From assembly GCA_016874095.1 (NCBI GenBank), contig VGVH01000001.1, positions 353,745 through 417,744 on the forward strand: DNA of 64,000 bases, written 5' to 3'. The position numbers were made by a program, and so were the translations under genes. The notes beneath the pieces are model-generated. The model searched no databases. It had not been told where the DNA came from and was given only the letters and a program-made list of their open reading frames with translations. Source of the stretch: Gammaproteobacteria bacterium. GTDB lineage: Bacteria; Pseudomonadota; Gammaproteobacteria; Steroidobacterales; GCA-2729495. Positions 9,572-17,801 of the stretch are shown here, in pieces (position 1 is the stretch's first letter; the number at the start of each line of letters is the position of its first letter).

Positions 9572-11428
9572 CTAGTTGCCCGCAATTGCGCGCAGAAACG
9601 CTTCGGCGTAGCGCTCGAGCTTCACCTGGCCGACGCCGGTGATCTCGAGCAGGGCATCGGCCGTGGCCGGACGCCGACGGCTCATCTCGAGCAGCGTGGT
9701 GTCGCCGAACACCACGTAGGGCGGCACGCCCTGCGCGTCGGCGAGTTCGCGGCGCAGGCTGCGCAGGCGCTCGAACAGCTGCTGGTCGGCGTCCGCCAGC
9801 GGCGATTCGGCGACGGCCTGTTTCGCCCGCTTGCCCTTCGGGGTCTTCGCCGTGGCCTTCCGCTTCACGCGCGGCCGGGCCAGCTCGAGAGTGGTCTCCC
9901 CGCGCAGCAGCGGCCGCGCCGTATCGGTCAGCTTCAGCACCGACCAGTTGGCGATGTCCTGGTACAGGAACCCCCGGTGGATCAGCTGGCGGAAGATCGA
10001 CATCCACTCGGTTTCGCCGAGATCGCGGCCGATGCCGTAGGTGGACAACCGGTCGTGGCCGAGCTGGCGGATGCGATCGGAATCAGCGCCGCGGAGAACG
10101 TCGATCACATGCTTCATGCCGAAGCGCGATCCGACCCGAAACACGCAGGACAGGGCCTTGCGCGCGGCCTCGGTGCCGTCGAAAGTCTCCGGCGGGTTCA
10201 GGCAGACGTCGCAGTTGCCGCAGGCCTCGGCGAGCGACTCGCCGAAGTAGCCCAGCAACACCCGGCGCCGGCAGGTGAGGCTCTCGGCAAAGGCCACCAT
10301 CGCGCCGAGCTTGTAGGTCTCGATGCGCCGCTGGTCCTCGTCCGCGGTGTTCTCGATCATCTGCCGGGCAAGGACCACGTCCTGGGCGCCGTAGAGAAGC
10401 AGCGCCTCGGCGGGCAGGCTGTCGCGCCCGGCGCGGCCGGTCTCCTGGTAGTAGCCCTCGATATGACGCGGCATGTCGTGGTGGACGACGAAGCGCACGT
10501 TCGGTTTGTCGATGCCCATGCCGAAGGCCACCGTCGCGACGACGATCTGCACGTCGTCGCGGAGAAATCGCTCCTGCACGTCGTCGCGCGTGGTCGCGCC
10601 GAGCCCGGCGTGGTAGGCGGCGGCCTGGAAGCCATGGCCGCAGAGCTGCGCCGCGACTTCCTCGACGCGGCGGCGCGACAGTGCATAGACGATGCCCGAC
10701 TCCCGACCCTGCCCCAGCAGGAACCGCAACAGCTGCTCGGCGGGCCGTTGTTTCTCGAGCACGCTGTAGCGGATGTTGGGGCGGTCGAAGCTGGTGATGT
10801 GCCGGCCAGGCTCCTCGAGCCGCAGCACGCGGATGATGTCCTCGCGCGTCTGCGGATCGGCAGTCGCCGTGAGGGCGGCCATCGGAACGCCGGGCAGGCG
10901 CTCGCGCAGTTCGCCGAGCTGCGCATACTCGGGCCGGAAGTCATGTCCCCACTGCGACACGCAGTGCGCCTCATCGACGGCGAGCAACGCGACTTCGACG
11001 CCATCCAGCCGGGCGAGGAACTCCGGGCTCATCAGTCGCTCCGGAGCGACGTAGAGGAGGTCGAGTTCGCCCGCATGGAGCCGGGCCAGCACGCGCCGCG
11101 CTTCCGCTGCCTCGAGCGAGGAGTTGTAGTAGGCCGCGCGCACGCCGAGGTCGACGAGGCCGTCGACCTGGTCCTTCATCAGCGAGATGAGCGGCGAGAC
11201 GACGATGCCGACCCCGGGCCGCAGCAGCGCCGCGAGCTGGAAGCACAACGACTTGCCGCCGCCAGTCGGCATGAGCACGAAGGCATCGCGGCCGCCGAGC
11301 AGGTCCTCGACGGCCTCGCGCTGGCGGGGCCTGAATTCATGCAGGCCGAAAACCCTGCGCAGGGTTTCCTCGAGCGAACGGGCGGGAGTCCGGGGATCGT
11401 GCATGGATCGCGGCAGCGGGCCGGTCAA
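9572..11428 (-). CDS. recQ: ATP-dependent DNA helicase RecQ
   Basis: 618 aa; MPTGGGKSLCFQ, VDEAHCVSQWGHDFRPEY, C-terminal zinc-binding (CRRRVLLGYFGESLAEACGNCDVC) and HRDC domains. An internal ATG at 11404 is an alternative start. Confidence 0.96.
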   Translation of the reverse strand: MTGPLPRSMHDPRTPARSLEETLRRVFGLHEFRPRQREAVEDLLGGRDAFVLMPTGGGKSLCFQLAALLRPGVGIVVSPLISLMKDQVDGLVDLGVRAAYYNSSLEAAEARRVLARLHAGELDLLYVAPERLMSPEFLARLDGVEVALLAVDEAHCVSQWGHDFRPEYAQLGELRERLPGVPMAALTATADPQTREDIIRVLRLEEPGRHITSFDRPNIRYSVLEKQRPAEQLLRFLLGQGRESGIVYALSRRRVEEVAAQLCGHGFQAAAYHAGLGATTRDDVQERFLRDDVQIVVATVAFGMGIDKPNVRFVVHHDMPRHIEGYYQETGRAGRDSLPAEALLLYGAQDVVLARQMIENTADEDQRRIETYKLGAMVAFAESLTCRRRVLLGYFGESLAEACGNCDVCLNPPETFDGTEAARKALSCVFRVGSRFGMKHVIDVLRGADSDRIRQLGHDRLSTYGIGRDLGETEWMSIFRQLIHRGFLYQDIANWSVLKLTDTARPLLRGETTLELARPRVKRKATAKTPKGKRAKQAVAESPLADADQQLFERLRSLRRELADAQGVPPYVVFGDTTLLEMSRRRPATADALLEITGVGQVKLERYAEAFLRAIAGN

Positions 11429-13020
11429 CGGACGCGGAAGATCCTGACCGGCAGGCCGATGGCCACCCAGGGAGCCTGGTCGGCCTCGTAGACCTTCTCG
11501 CCGCTGCGCATGATCGCCTCGTAGGTGGCGATTGTGCGCTGGTAGCGCTCGGCCTCTGCGAGCCGCCGATCATAGTGATTGGCGATGACGACGTAGTCGA
11601 TACCCTGTCGGGCGATGAACCCGGGATCGGCCAGCGTGCCGACGATGCCCCGCGGCACCGCGAACCGCCGCCCCTGCGTATCGAGCCGCCAGATGCGGCC
11701 TTGCTCCACGGTGTACAGGCGGTAACGATCCGCCGGCAGCTGCGGCGTGTAGCTCTCCGCCAGGATGGCGCTGCCGGCCGGTACGTTCTCGAGTATCCAG
11801 CGCGAGGCCATGTCGCGGCTGTCGTCGCGCGCGGTCGCGACGGTCCAGGGCAGCGACGCCATCGTCGGCTGTATCAGCGCCACGGCCGTCACCACCAGCA
11901 CCATGGCGGACACTGCGCGCGCGCCGCTGCGGGCGCGGAGCGCGTCAGCGGCTGACGACAGGCCGAGGGCTGCCAGCGCCACCACGAACGGCAGGGCCGG
12001 CAGCGCCCAGCGGTCCCAGCGCAGGCTCAATGACGAGATGAAAGCGAGATACACGGCCAATGCGAGCAGCGCCAGCTGGCCCGAACGGTGCCGTCGAGTC
12101 AGCGCATGCCAGGCGCCGGCGACTGCCAGCACTGCCCCGATCGCGCCGATGTCGGTCAGGATCGGTCCGCCCAGGTAACTGGCCAGCGCAGGGAGAAAGC
12201 CTTCCGAAGTCCCGCTCAGATGGTAGGTCCGCGCCTCGAAATTCAGGTCGCGCAAGACGACCAGCGGCGAGACGAGGAGATAGGGGGAGCCGACCGCGAT
12301 GCCTGCGATGGTCGCGCCGCCGGCTGCTGCCAGTCTCGGGAATTCCGCCCAGACAGGCGAGGAGCGGTCGCGGAGCCGCAGCAGGTGGGCGCCGATGATC
12401 ACGAGGCTGAACACCGCAGCCGGGTACTTCGTCGCGATCGCGAGGCCGAGACAGAAACCTGCCGCAAGGTAGTCGCGCCAGCGCCCCACCGTCGCGACGG
12501 AGAGGACCGCCAGCATTGCCAGCAACACGAAGAAGGTCATCACCATGTCGGAGCGGGCGATGATGGACAGCTGCGTATGCAGCATGCTGGCGGCGAGCAG
12601 GCCGGTTGCCAGCATCGCGCCCGCCCCGCCGGCAATGCGCCGCGCGAACTGCCAGGCAAGCACCAGCGTTCCCGTCGCGAACAGGACGATCACGACGCGC
12701 GCGGCGAGAAACCACGGCGAAGGATCTTCCCGGAAGGCCGCTGCCGCCGCTGCCAGGTCGCTGCTGCCGACGATCTCGAGCGCGCCGAATGCGGCGAGAA
12801 AGCTGTAGATGGCCGTCGACCCGGGATGGCCGAACCAGCCGGGATCGAGGTTGCCGCTCTGGAGCATGGCGAAGGCGCGTTGCACGAAGTCCGGCTCGTC
12901 CGGGTCGTACACGAACGGCAGCCCCCAGTCGATGGCGTACAGCCGCAGCCCGAGGCCAGTCAGCGCGAGCAGCAATGCGCCAAGCGTGAACCAGCGATTG
13001 ACGTCGTGATCGCGGATCAC
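11425..13020 (-). CDS. Glycosyltransferase family 39-like (ArnT/PMT-type) polytopic membrane protein
   Basis: GTG start at 13020 (VIRDHDVNRWFTLGALLLALTGLGLRLYAIDWGLPFVYDPDEPDFVQRAFAML...HPGSTAIYSF) with many TM segments. The 800-aa ORF extends upstream spuriously into antisense of ctaA. Confidence 0.8.
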   Translation of the reverse strand: MIRDHDVNRWFTLGALLLALTGLGLRLYAIDWGLPFVYDPDEPDFVQRAFAMLQSGNLDPGWFGHPGSTAIYSFLAAFGALEIVGSSDLAAAAAAFREDPSPWFLAARVVIVLFATGTLVLAWQFARRIAGGAGAMLATGLLAASMLHTQLSIIARSDMVMTFFVLLAMLAVLSVATVGRWRDYLAAGFCLGLAIATKYPAAVFSLVIIGAHLLRLRDRSSPVWAEFPRLAAAGGATIAGIAVGSPYLLVSPLVVLRDLNFEARTYHLSGTSEGFLPALASYLGGPILTDIGAIGAVLAVAGAWHALTRRHRSGQLALLALAVYLAFISSLSLRWDRWALPALPFVVALAALGLSSAADALRARSGARAVSAMVLVVTAVALIQPTMASLPWTVATARDDSRDMASRWILENVPAGSAILAESYTPQLPADRYRLYTVEQGRIWRLDTQGRRFAVPRGIVGTLADPGFIARQGIDYVVIANHYDRRLAEAERYQRTIATYEAIMRSGEKVYEADQAPWVAIGLPVRIFRVR

Positions 13021-14030
13021 GCGCGCCTGGGCAGGAACGAAGTCGCGTGCAACAGGTTGATGGTGGAAAGGACGAGCAGTGCCGCGCCGGCGTTGTGCGC
13101 GGTCGCCACGGCGAGCGGCAACCCGAACCACACGGTGCTCACGCCGAGCACCATCTGCAGGCTCACGGCGGCGATGACGAGCCAGCCGGCGAGTGTCACG
13201 CGCGGCGGGTAGTGGCTGCGGCGGGTCGCCCGGCCCGCGACGATGACCAGCAACGCGAGCGTGACCAGCGCGCCCGCCCGATGCGTGAGGTGGATCGCGA
13301 CGCGTGCCGCGGCATCCAGCACGCCACCCTCGTAGTTGATGCCGAGTCCGCGCCAGAGCACGAAAGCCTCTGCGAAATCCGCCTGCTCCGGCCACCATTG
13401 TCCAAGGCACTGTGGCAGGTCGGGGCAGGCCAGCGCGGCGTAGTTCGAGCTGGTCCAGCCACCGAGCAGGATCTGCCCGGTGAGCACCGCAAGCGCTGCA
13501 ATTGCCGGCCAGAAGGCGCGTCGTCTGTCCGGCAGCGTTGCAGCCGACGGCTGCCGACGCGCCTCGAGGATGAGCCACCAGGCCAAGCCGAGCGTCGCCA
13601 GGCCGCCGAGCAAATGCGCCACCACGATCAACGGCTTCACGAGCAGGGTCACTGTCAGCATGCCCAGGAGCCCCTGCAACACGACGGTCAGGAGCAGCAG
13701 CAACGGCATCACGACCGGCTGGCGGGGATCGCGCCGGTTCGCGAACGCCAGTCCCGCAATGCCGACGATACAAAGGCCGAGCGTCGTCGCCGCGTAGCGG
13801 TGGATCATCTCCTGCCACGCCTTCCACTCGTCGACTGGCTGATCCGGAAACCTGGCTATTGCCGCTTCATGCTCGTGCGACTCGTCGGGTACGGTGAGCT
13901 GGCCGTAGCAGCCGGGCCAGTCGGGGCAGCCGAGTCCCGCATCGTTGAGGCGCACCCAGGCGCCAAGCACGACCACGACCAGCGTCAGCGATACGGCGAC
14001 GAGCAGCAGGCGGCGATACCAGTCGTACAT
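13017..14030 (-). CDS. ctaA: Heme A synthase (CtaA/COX15)
   Basis: 337 aa; VRLNDAGLGCPDWPGCYGQLTVP, EMIHRYAATTLGL, ALACPDLPQCLGQWWP, HLTHRAGALV motifs. Confidence 0.95.
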   Translation of the reverse strand: MYDWYRRLLLVAVSLTLVVVVLGAWVRLNDAGLGCPDWPGCYGQLTVPDESHEHEAAIARFPDQPVDEWKAWQEMIHRYAATTLGLCIVGIAGLAFANRRDPRQPVVMPLLLLLTVVLQGLLGMLTVTLLVKPLIVVAHLLGGLATLGLAWWLILEARRQPSAATLPDRRRAFWPAIAALAVLTGQILLGGWTSSNYAALACPDLPQCLGQWWPEQADFAEAFVLWRGLGINYEGGVLDAAARVAIHLTHRAGALVTLALLVIVAGRATRRSHYPPRVTLAGWLVIAAVSLQMVLGVSTVWFGLPLAVATAHNAGAALLVLSTINLLHATSFLPRRA

Positions 14031-14032
14031 GG

Positions 14033-14632
14033 TCAGCCGATCGTCGAGGCTTTAAGCAGGTGTTTGATATCGGCATGCATGCCCTTCATGCCGGTGCCCG
14101 CGGGGTAGCGCAGCAGCACGTTGCCGAGCGGATCGGCGAGAAACACTTCGTGCCCGCCACGCGGCTCGATGACGCGCACGAGATTCGCGACGTCGGCCGC
14201 GCTGGTCGTGTAGCCGAGGCCGGGGTGCTCAGCGGCGAAAAACGCCTCGTCGGGCGTGCCCTGCGTGACGACGAACAGGCGCTGCACGCGTTCCATGTCG
14301 CGACCGAGCGCGCGACGCACCTGGCGTATCTCGACCAGCGCCTGACGGCAACCGGCGTCGCAGGCCCCAGTGCCCACATATATAAGAGTCCACCTGCCCT
14401 GCAGCATGCGCGTCCTGCCCGGTTCGCCGGGCTGGTCAAAGCCGACGTTCGCGAGTGGTCGTGCCGGCTGGTAAAGCTCGCCGTGATGCGTGGTGCCCTG
14501 CGGCCGCCACTGGAAACCGGTGAAGTAGAGGACCATCGCGACAGCGACGGGACCGAGGAACACCAGAGTGAGCAGCAGCAGAGTGCGGCGATTCTTGGGC
14601 ACCTGGGGGATCGGGTGGACGGCGTCATTCAT
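14033..14632 (-). CDS. SCO1/SenC-like thioredoxin-fold protein (oxidase assembly candidate)
   Basis: 199 aa; N-terminal TM anchor and a CxxxC motif (GACDAGCRQAL) in a thioredoxin-like context; lies between ctaA and the SURF1-like gene. Confidence 0.65.
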   Translation of the reverse strand: MNDAVHPIPQVPKNRRTLLLLTLVFLGPVAVAMVLYFTGFQWRPQGTTHHGELYQPARPLANVGFDQPGEPGRTRMLQGRWTLIYVGTGACDAGCRQALVEIRQVRRALGRDMERVQRLFVVTQGTPDEAFFAAEHPGLGYTTSAADVANLVRVIEPRGGHEVFLADPLGNVLLRYPAGTGMKGMHADIKHLLKASTIG

Positions 14633-15359
14633 GGTGGTAGGCCGAGTGCGACACGCGGCGCCAGTTCAGGACGACATAGAGTACGACGACCAGCCCCGCG
14701 AGCGCGAACCATTGCACGGCATAGCCGATGTGCTCGACCGGTGTCAGCAGCGCCGGGCGCCAGCGGCGGTCGAAGCCGTCCGCGCCGACGGGATCGAGGA
14801 GCAGCTGGTAATCCCGTACCGGGTAGCCGAGCGCCTGCGCGAGATCCGCAGCCGTCGGGTACAGCATGACGCGGGGCCAAGGCAGGTCAGGCCGGGTGTC
14901 CGACGGACCAGCCCGCAAAGCGGCCCGCGGCAGCGCGTCGAGCAGTCCCGTGACCTGGCGCGGCGCATCGCCCACCGCGAGGTCGGGCAGTTTCCGGCGG
15001 TCCGGATTCGCGGGTATCCAGCCGCGGTTCACGAGCAGGGCTGTGCCGTCGCCGACGAGCGGCGTCAGCACCTCGTAGCCGGCACGGCCGTCGCGCGTCC
15101 GGGCGTCGAGCAGCACCTGGTGCGCGACGTCGTAACCGCCGGAGGCCATGATGACGGCGTAGCGCTGCGTGGCGAGCGCAGCGCCGTCGGTCGGGGCAGG
15201 TGCCGGCGCGCCGGCGGACCCGGTGTCGAAGCGCTCGAACAAGACGTCCTTCTGCTCTGAACGGTCGAGCTGCCAGTTGCCCAGGCCGACGAAGGCGCCA
15301 CCGAGCACGAGCGTGCCCAGGGATGCCCAGAGGGGTGGCTGGAAGCGACGGGCCGGCAT
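14625..15359 (-). CDS. SURF1-family cytochrome oxidase assembly protein
   Basis: MPARRFQPPLWASLGTLVLGGAFVGLGNWQLDRSEQKD...LLVNRGWIPANPDRRKLPDL...YAVQWFALAGLVVVLYVVLNWRR; SURF1 hallmarks (GNWQL.R, NRGW, QWF). Confidence 0.9.
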   Translation of the reverse strand: MPARRFQPPLWASLGTLVLGGAFVGLGNWQLDRSEQKDVLFERFDTGSAGAPAPAPTDGAALATQRYAVIMASGGYDVAHQVLLDARTRDGRAGYEVLTPLVGDGTALLVNRGWIPANPDRRKLPDLAVGDAPRQVTGLLDALPRAALRAGPSDTRPDLPWPRVMLYPTAADLAQALGYPVRDYQLLLDPVGADGFDRRWRPALLTPVEHIGYAVQWFALAGLVVVLYVVLNWRRVSHSAYHHE

Positions 15360-15386
15360 GGGGTGCGGATTGTACAATCCCGGACC

Positions 15387-15605
15387 ATGAAGCTCTTCGT
15401 CATACTGGTCCTGCTCGGCATCGTCTACAGCATGGGCTCGGCCCTGTACTTCCTGATGAAGGACAAGGAGGACGGACAGCGGGTGCTGCGCGCCCTTACG
15501 ATCCGGGTGGCACTGTCCGTGTTCTTGTTCCTGCTGCTGGTGATCGCCTACGTTGCCGGCCTCGTGCAGCCAACCGGCCTGCCTGCCGGCCCCCACTCGC
15601 CCTGA
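15387..15605 (+). CDS. DUF2909-like twin-transmembrane protein
   Basis: MKLFVILVLLGIVYSMGSALYFLMKDKEDGQRVLRALTIRVALSVFLFLLLVIAYVAGLVQP; two TMs, KD..G..RVLRALT.RV pattern. Confidence 0.75.
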   Translation: MKLFVILVLLGIVYSMGSALYFLMKDKEDGQRVLRALTIRVALSVFLFLLLVIAYVAGLVQPTGLPAGPHSP

Positions 15606-15776
15606 AGGCCGGGGCTGCTGGCTTTCAATCAGGGATTCGATATGACACACTCCGGCAAAGTCTTGTGCCGCTGCTGCCTTTTGGCCTGCAGCGCGGCACC
15701 ACGAAGAAGCGCGAGGACAGGCTTCAGTGGCATGGACGCAAACGCTGGAGCCCTCCTGGCATAGGGGGACGCTCCC

Positions 15777-16367
15777 ATGATTTGCCTCTACTATCTGGCG
15801 CCGAGTCTCGAGAGCACGCAGCGGATCACCGATGACCTGCACGCCGCCGGCGTCCAGGACTTCTTCCTCCACGTCATTTCCCGCGATGAGTCGGGGCTGA
15901 GAACCCGGCACATCCATTCCAGCAACTACCTGGAAACGCGCGACATCATCCGCGATGGATTCATCGGGGCTGCGCTCGGGCTGGCGCTCGGCCTGGTCCT
16001 CGTAATCGCCGCCATGTACTTCGAGCCATTCGGGCCCGGCGTGCCGCCGTTCATCTTCGCGCTGATCGTCGGGGTGATCACGCTGTTCGGCGCCTGGGAG
16101 GGCGGGCTGGCCGGCATCGCCTCCGAGAACAAGAAGCTCGCCAAGTTTCATCACGATCTCGAAGCGGGGCGCTTCCTGATTCTGATCTACGCGCGCAAAG
16201 CGCAGGGCCCGGCGGTGCGCGGGATGATGCGAGCCAAGCACCCGGAGGCCGAACTCGCCGCGGCGGATCGGCATTTCATCAATCCCTTCAGCAAGGTGCG
16301 CAAGCGTGCCCATCACCGGCACGGGGCGGCCGCGCGAGGGGGAAGCGCGCAACAAAGTAGTCAGTAG
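15777..16367 (+). CDS. Conserved hypothetical membrane protein
   Basis: 196 aa ORF directly upstream of an oxidase subunit II; two strong TM segments (FIGAALGLALGLVLVIAAMYF; FIFALIVGVITLFGAWEGGLAGI). Confidence 0.65.
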   Translation: MICLYYLAPSLESTQRITDDLHAAGVQDFFLHVISRDESGLRTRHIHSSNYLETRDIIRDGFIGAALGLALGLVLVIAAMYFEPFGPGVPPFIFALIVGVITLFGAWEGGLAGIASENKKLAKFHHDLEAGRFLILIYARKAQGPAVRGMMRAKHPEAELAAADRHFINPFSKVRKRAHHRHGAAARGGSAQQSSQ

Positions 16368-16390
16368 GATTCGCACAAAGGAAGTCGGCA

Positions 16391-17782
16391 ATGTCGCTAG
16401 CGGTGGTCCTCATACTGCTCGTGGTCGGCTCAGTGATCTTTCATTTCCTCAGTCCGTGGTGGTTTACGCCGATCGCGTCGAACTGGGGAATGATGGACAC
16501 CACGGTCGACATCACCTTCTGGGTGACGGGGATCGTATTCGTGGCCGTAAACCTGTTCATGGCCTACGCGATCATCCGCTTCCGACACCGGCAGGGGCAG
16601 CGCGCCAAGTACGAACCCGAGAACAAGAAACTCGAGTGGTGGCTGACGGTCATCACGACGATCGGCGTGGTGGCCATGCTCACACCGGGCCTCTTCGTCT
16701 GGGCTGACTTCGTCGCCGTGCCGAAGGATGCTGCGATCGTTGAAGTCGTCGGCCGGCAATGGAACTGGAGCTTCCGCTATCCTGGTGATGACGGGGTTCT
16801 CGGGGCCTCCAGCGCCAAGCTGACCACCCCCGACAATCCGTTCGGCATCGATCCTCAGGACGCAGCCGGCCAGGACGACGTCGTGGTATCGGACCAGGAA
16901 TTGCGGCTGCCCCTCGACCGGCCCGTCAAGCTGCTATTGCGGTCGACCGATGTCCTGCACAACTTCACCGTGCCGCAATTCCGCGTGAAGATGGACTTGG
17001 TCCCCGGCATGGTGACCTACGTCTGGCTCACACCGACGAAGACAGGAACCTTCGAGATTCTCTGTGAGGAGCTGTGCGGCCTCGCTCATTTCGCGATGCG
17101 CGGCAAAGTGATCGTCGACGAGCCGGACGCTTACGCGACCTGGCTCGCGCAGCAGCGCAGCTTCGCCGGCACGCAGTCGCTGGCAGCGGCCGACCCCGTC
17201 GCGGGCCAGGTTTCCTACGCCACCTGCGCCGCCTGCCACGGTGCGCAGGGTGAAGGCAACGTACTGCTCAACGCACCAGCGCTGGCCGGCCAGCCAGGTT
17301 GGTATATCGATCGCCAGCTCGCGAACTTCAGGAAGGGCCTGCGTGGTGCCGCGCCGGGCGACACCTTCGGTCCGCAGATGGTGGGTTTCGCGAGCATACT
17401 GGATGCGGCCGCGACGCGTAATCTCATCGCCTATCTACAGACGCTGCCAGACCCGCGACCAGAGCAGAGCGTTTCCGGCGACGCCAGCGCCGGAGCCCGG
17501 CTCTATGACACCTGCGCGGGTTGCCATGGCGTCGATGGGCAGGGCATCTGGACGAGCAACGGTCCGCGGCTGGCGAACCTCGGCGACTGGTACCTCGAGC
17601 GCCAGCTGAAGTATTTCAAGCAGGGCGTGCGCGGCAAGCATCCACAGGATTTTCACGGGGCCCAGATGGCGTTACTGATGGGCACCTTGCGTGACGATCG
17701 TGCCATCGCCGACGTGGTCGCCTACATCAACACGCTGGGCTCGGGACCGGCAATGGCGGCGGCTGGCACGGCGGCCCGGTAG
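16391..17782 (+). CDS. Cytochrome c oxidase subunit II with C-terminal diheme cytochrome c extension
   Basis: 463 aa; CuA motif CEELCGLAHFAM plus two heme c sites, CAACH and CAGCH. Confidence 0.93.
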   Translation: MSLAVVLILLVVGSVIFHFLSPWWFTPIASNWGMMDTTVDITFWVTGIVFVAVNLFMAYAIIRFRHRQGQRAKYEPENKKLEWWLTVITTIGVVAMLTPGLFVWADFVAVPKDAAIVEVVGRQWNWSFRYPGDDGVLGASSAKLTTPDNPFGIDPQDAAGQDDVVVSDQELRLPLDRPVKLLLRSTDVLHNFTVPQFRVKMDLVPGMVTYVWLTPTKTGTFEILCEELCGLAHFAMRGKVIVDEPDAYATWLAQQRSFAGTQSLAAADPVAGQVSYATCAACHGAQGEGNVLLNAPALAGQPGWYIDRQLANFRKGLRGAAPGDTFGPQMVGFASILDAAATRNLIAYLQTLPDPRPEQSVSGDASAGARLYDTCAGCHGVDGQGIWTSNGPRLANLGDWYLERQLKYFKQGVRGKHPQDFHGAQMALLMGTLRDDRAIADVVAYINTLGSGPAMAAAGTAAR

Positions 17783-17801
17783 GGTTCAAGGGGATACAAC
17801 A

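Noticed and set aside
7346-11491. 1381-aa plus-strand ORF spanning uvrD and recQ
   Set aside because: Lies entirely antisense to two clearly recognisable helicases; composition (H/R/A/V/E-rich) is typical of GC-rich antisense frames, no family motifs.
13021-13827. N-terminal extension of the GT39-like ORF (800 aa total)
   Set aside because: Runs antisense/out-of-frame through ctaA; GTG at 13020 gives a normal membrane protein start.
15360-16391. N-terminal extension of the SURF1-like ORF (588 aa total)
   Set aside because: Out-of-frame overlap with the DUF2909-like and membrane ORFs; SURF1 start MPARRFQPPLWASLG is clear at 15359.
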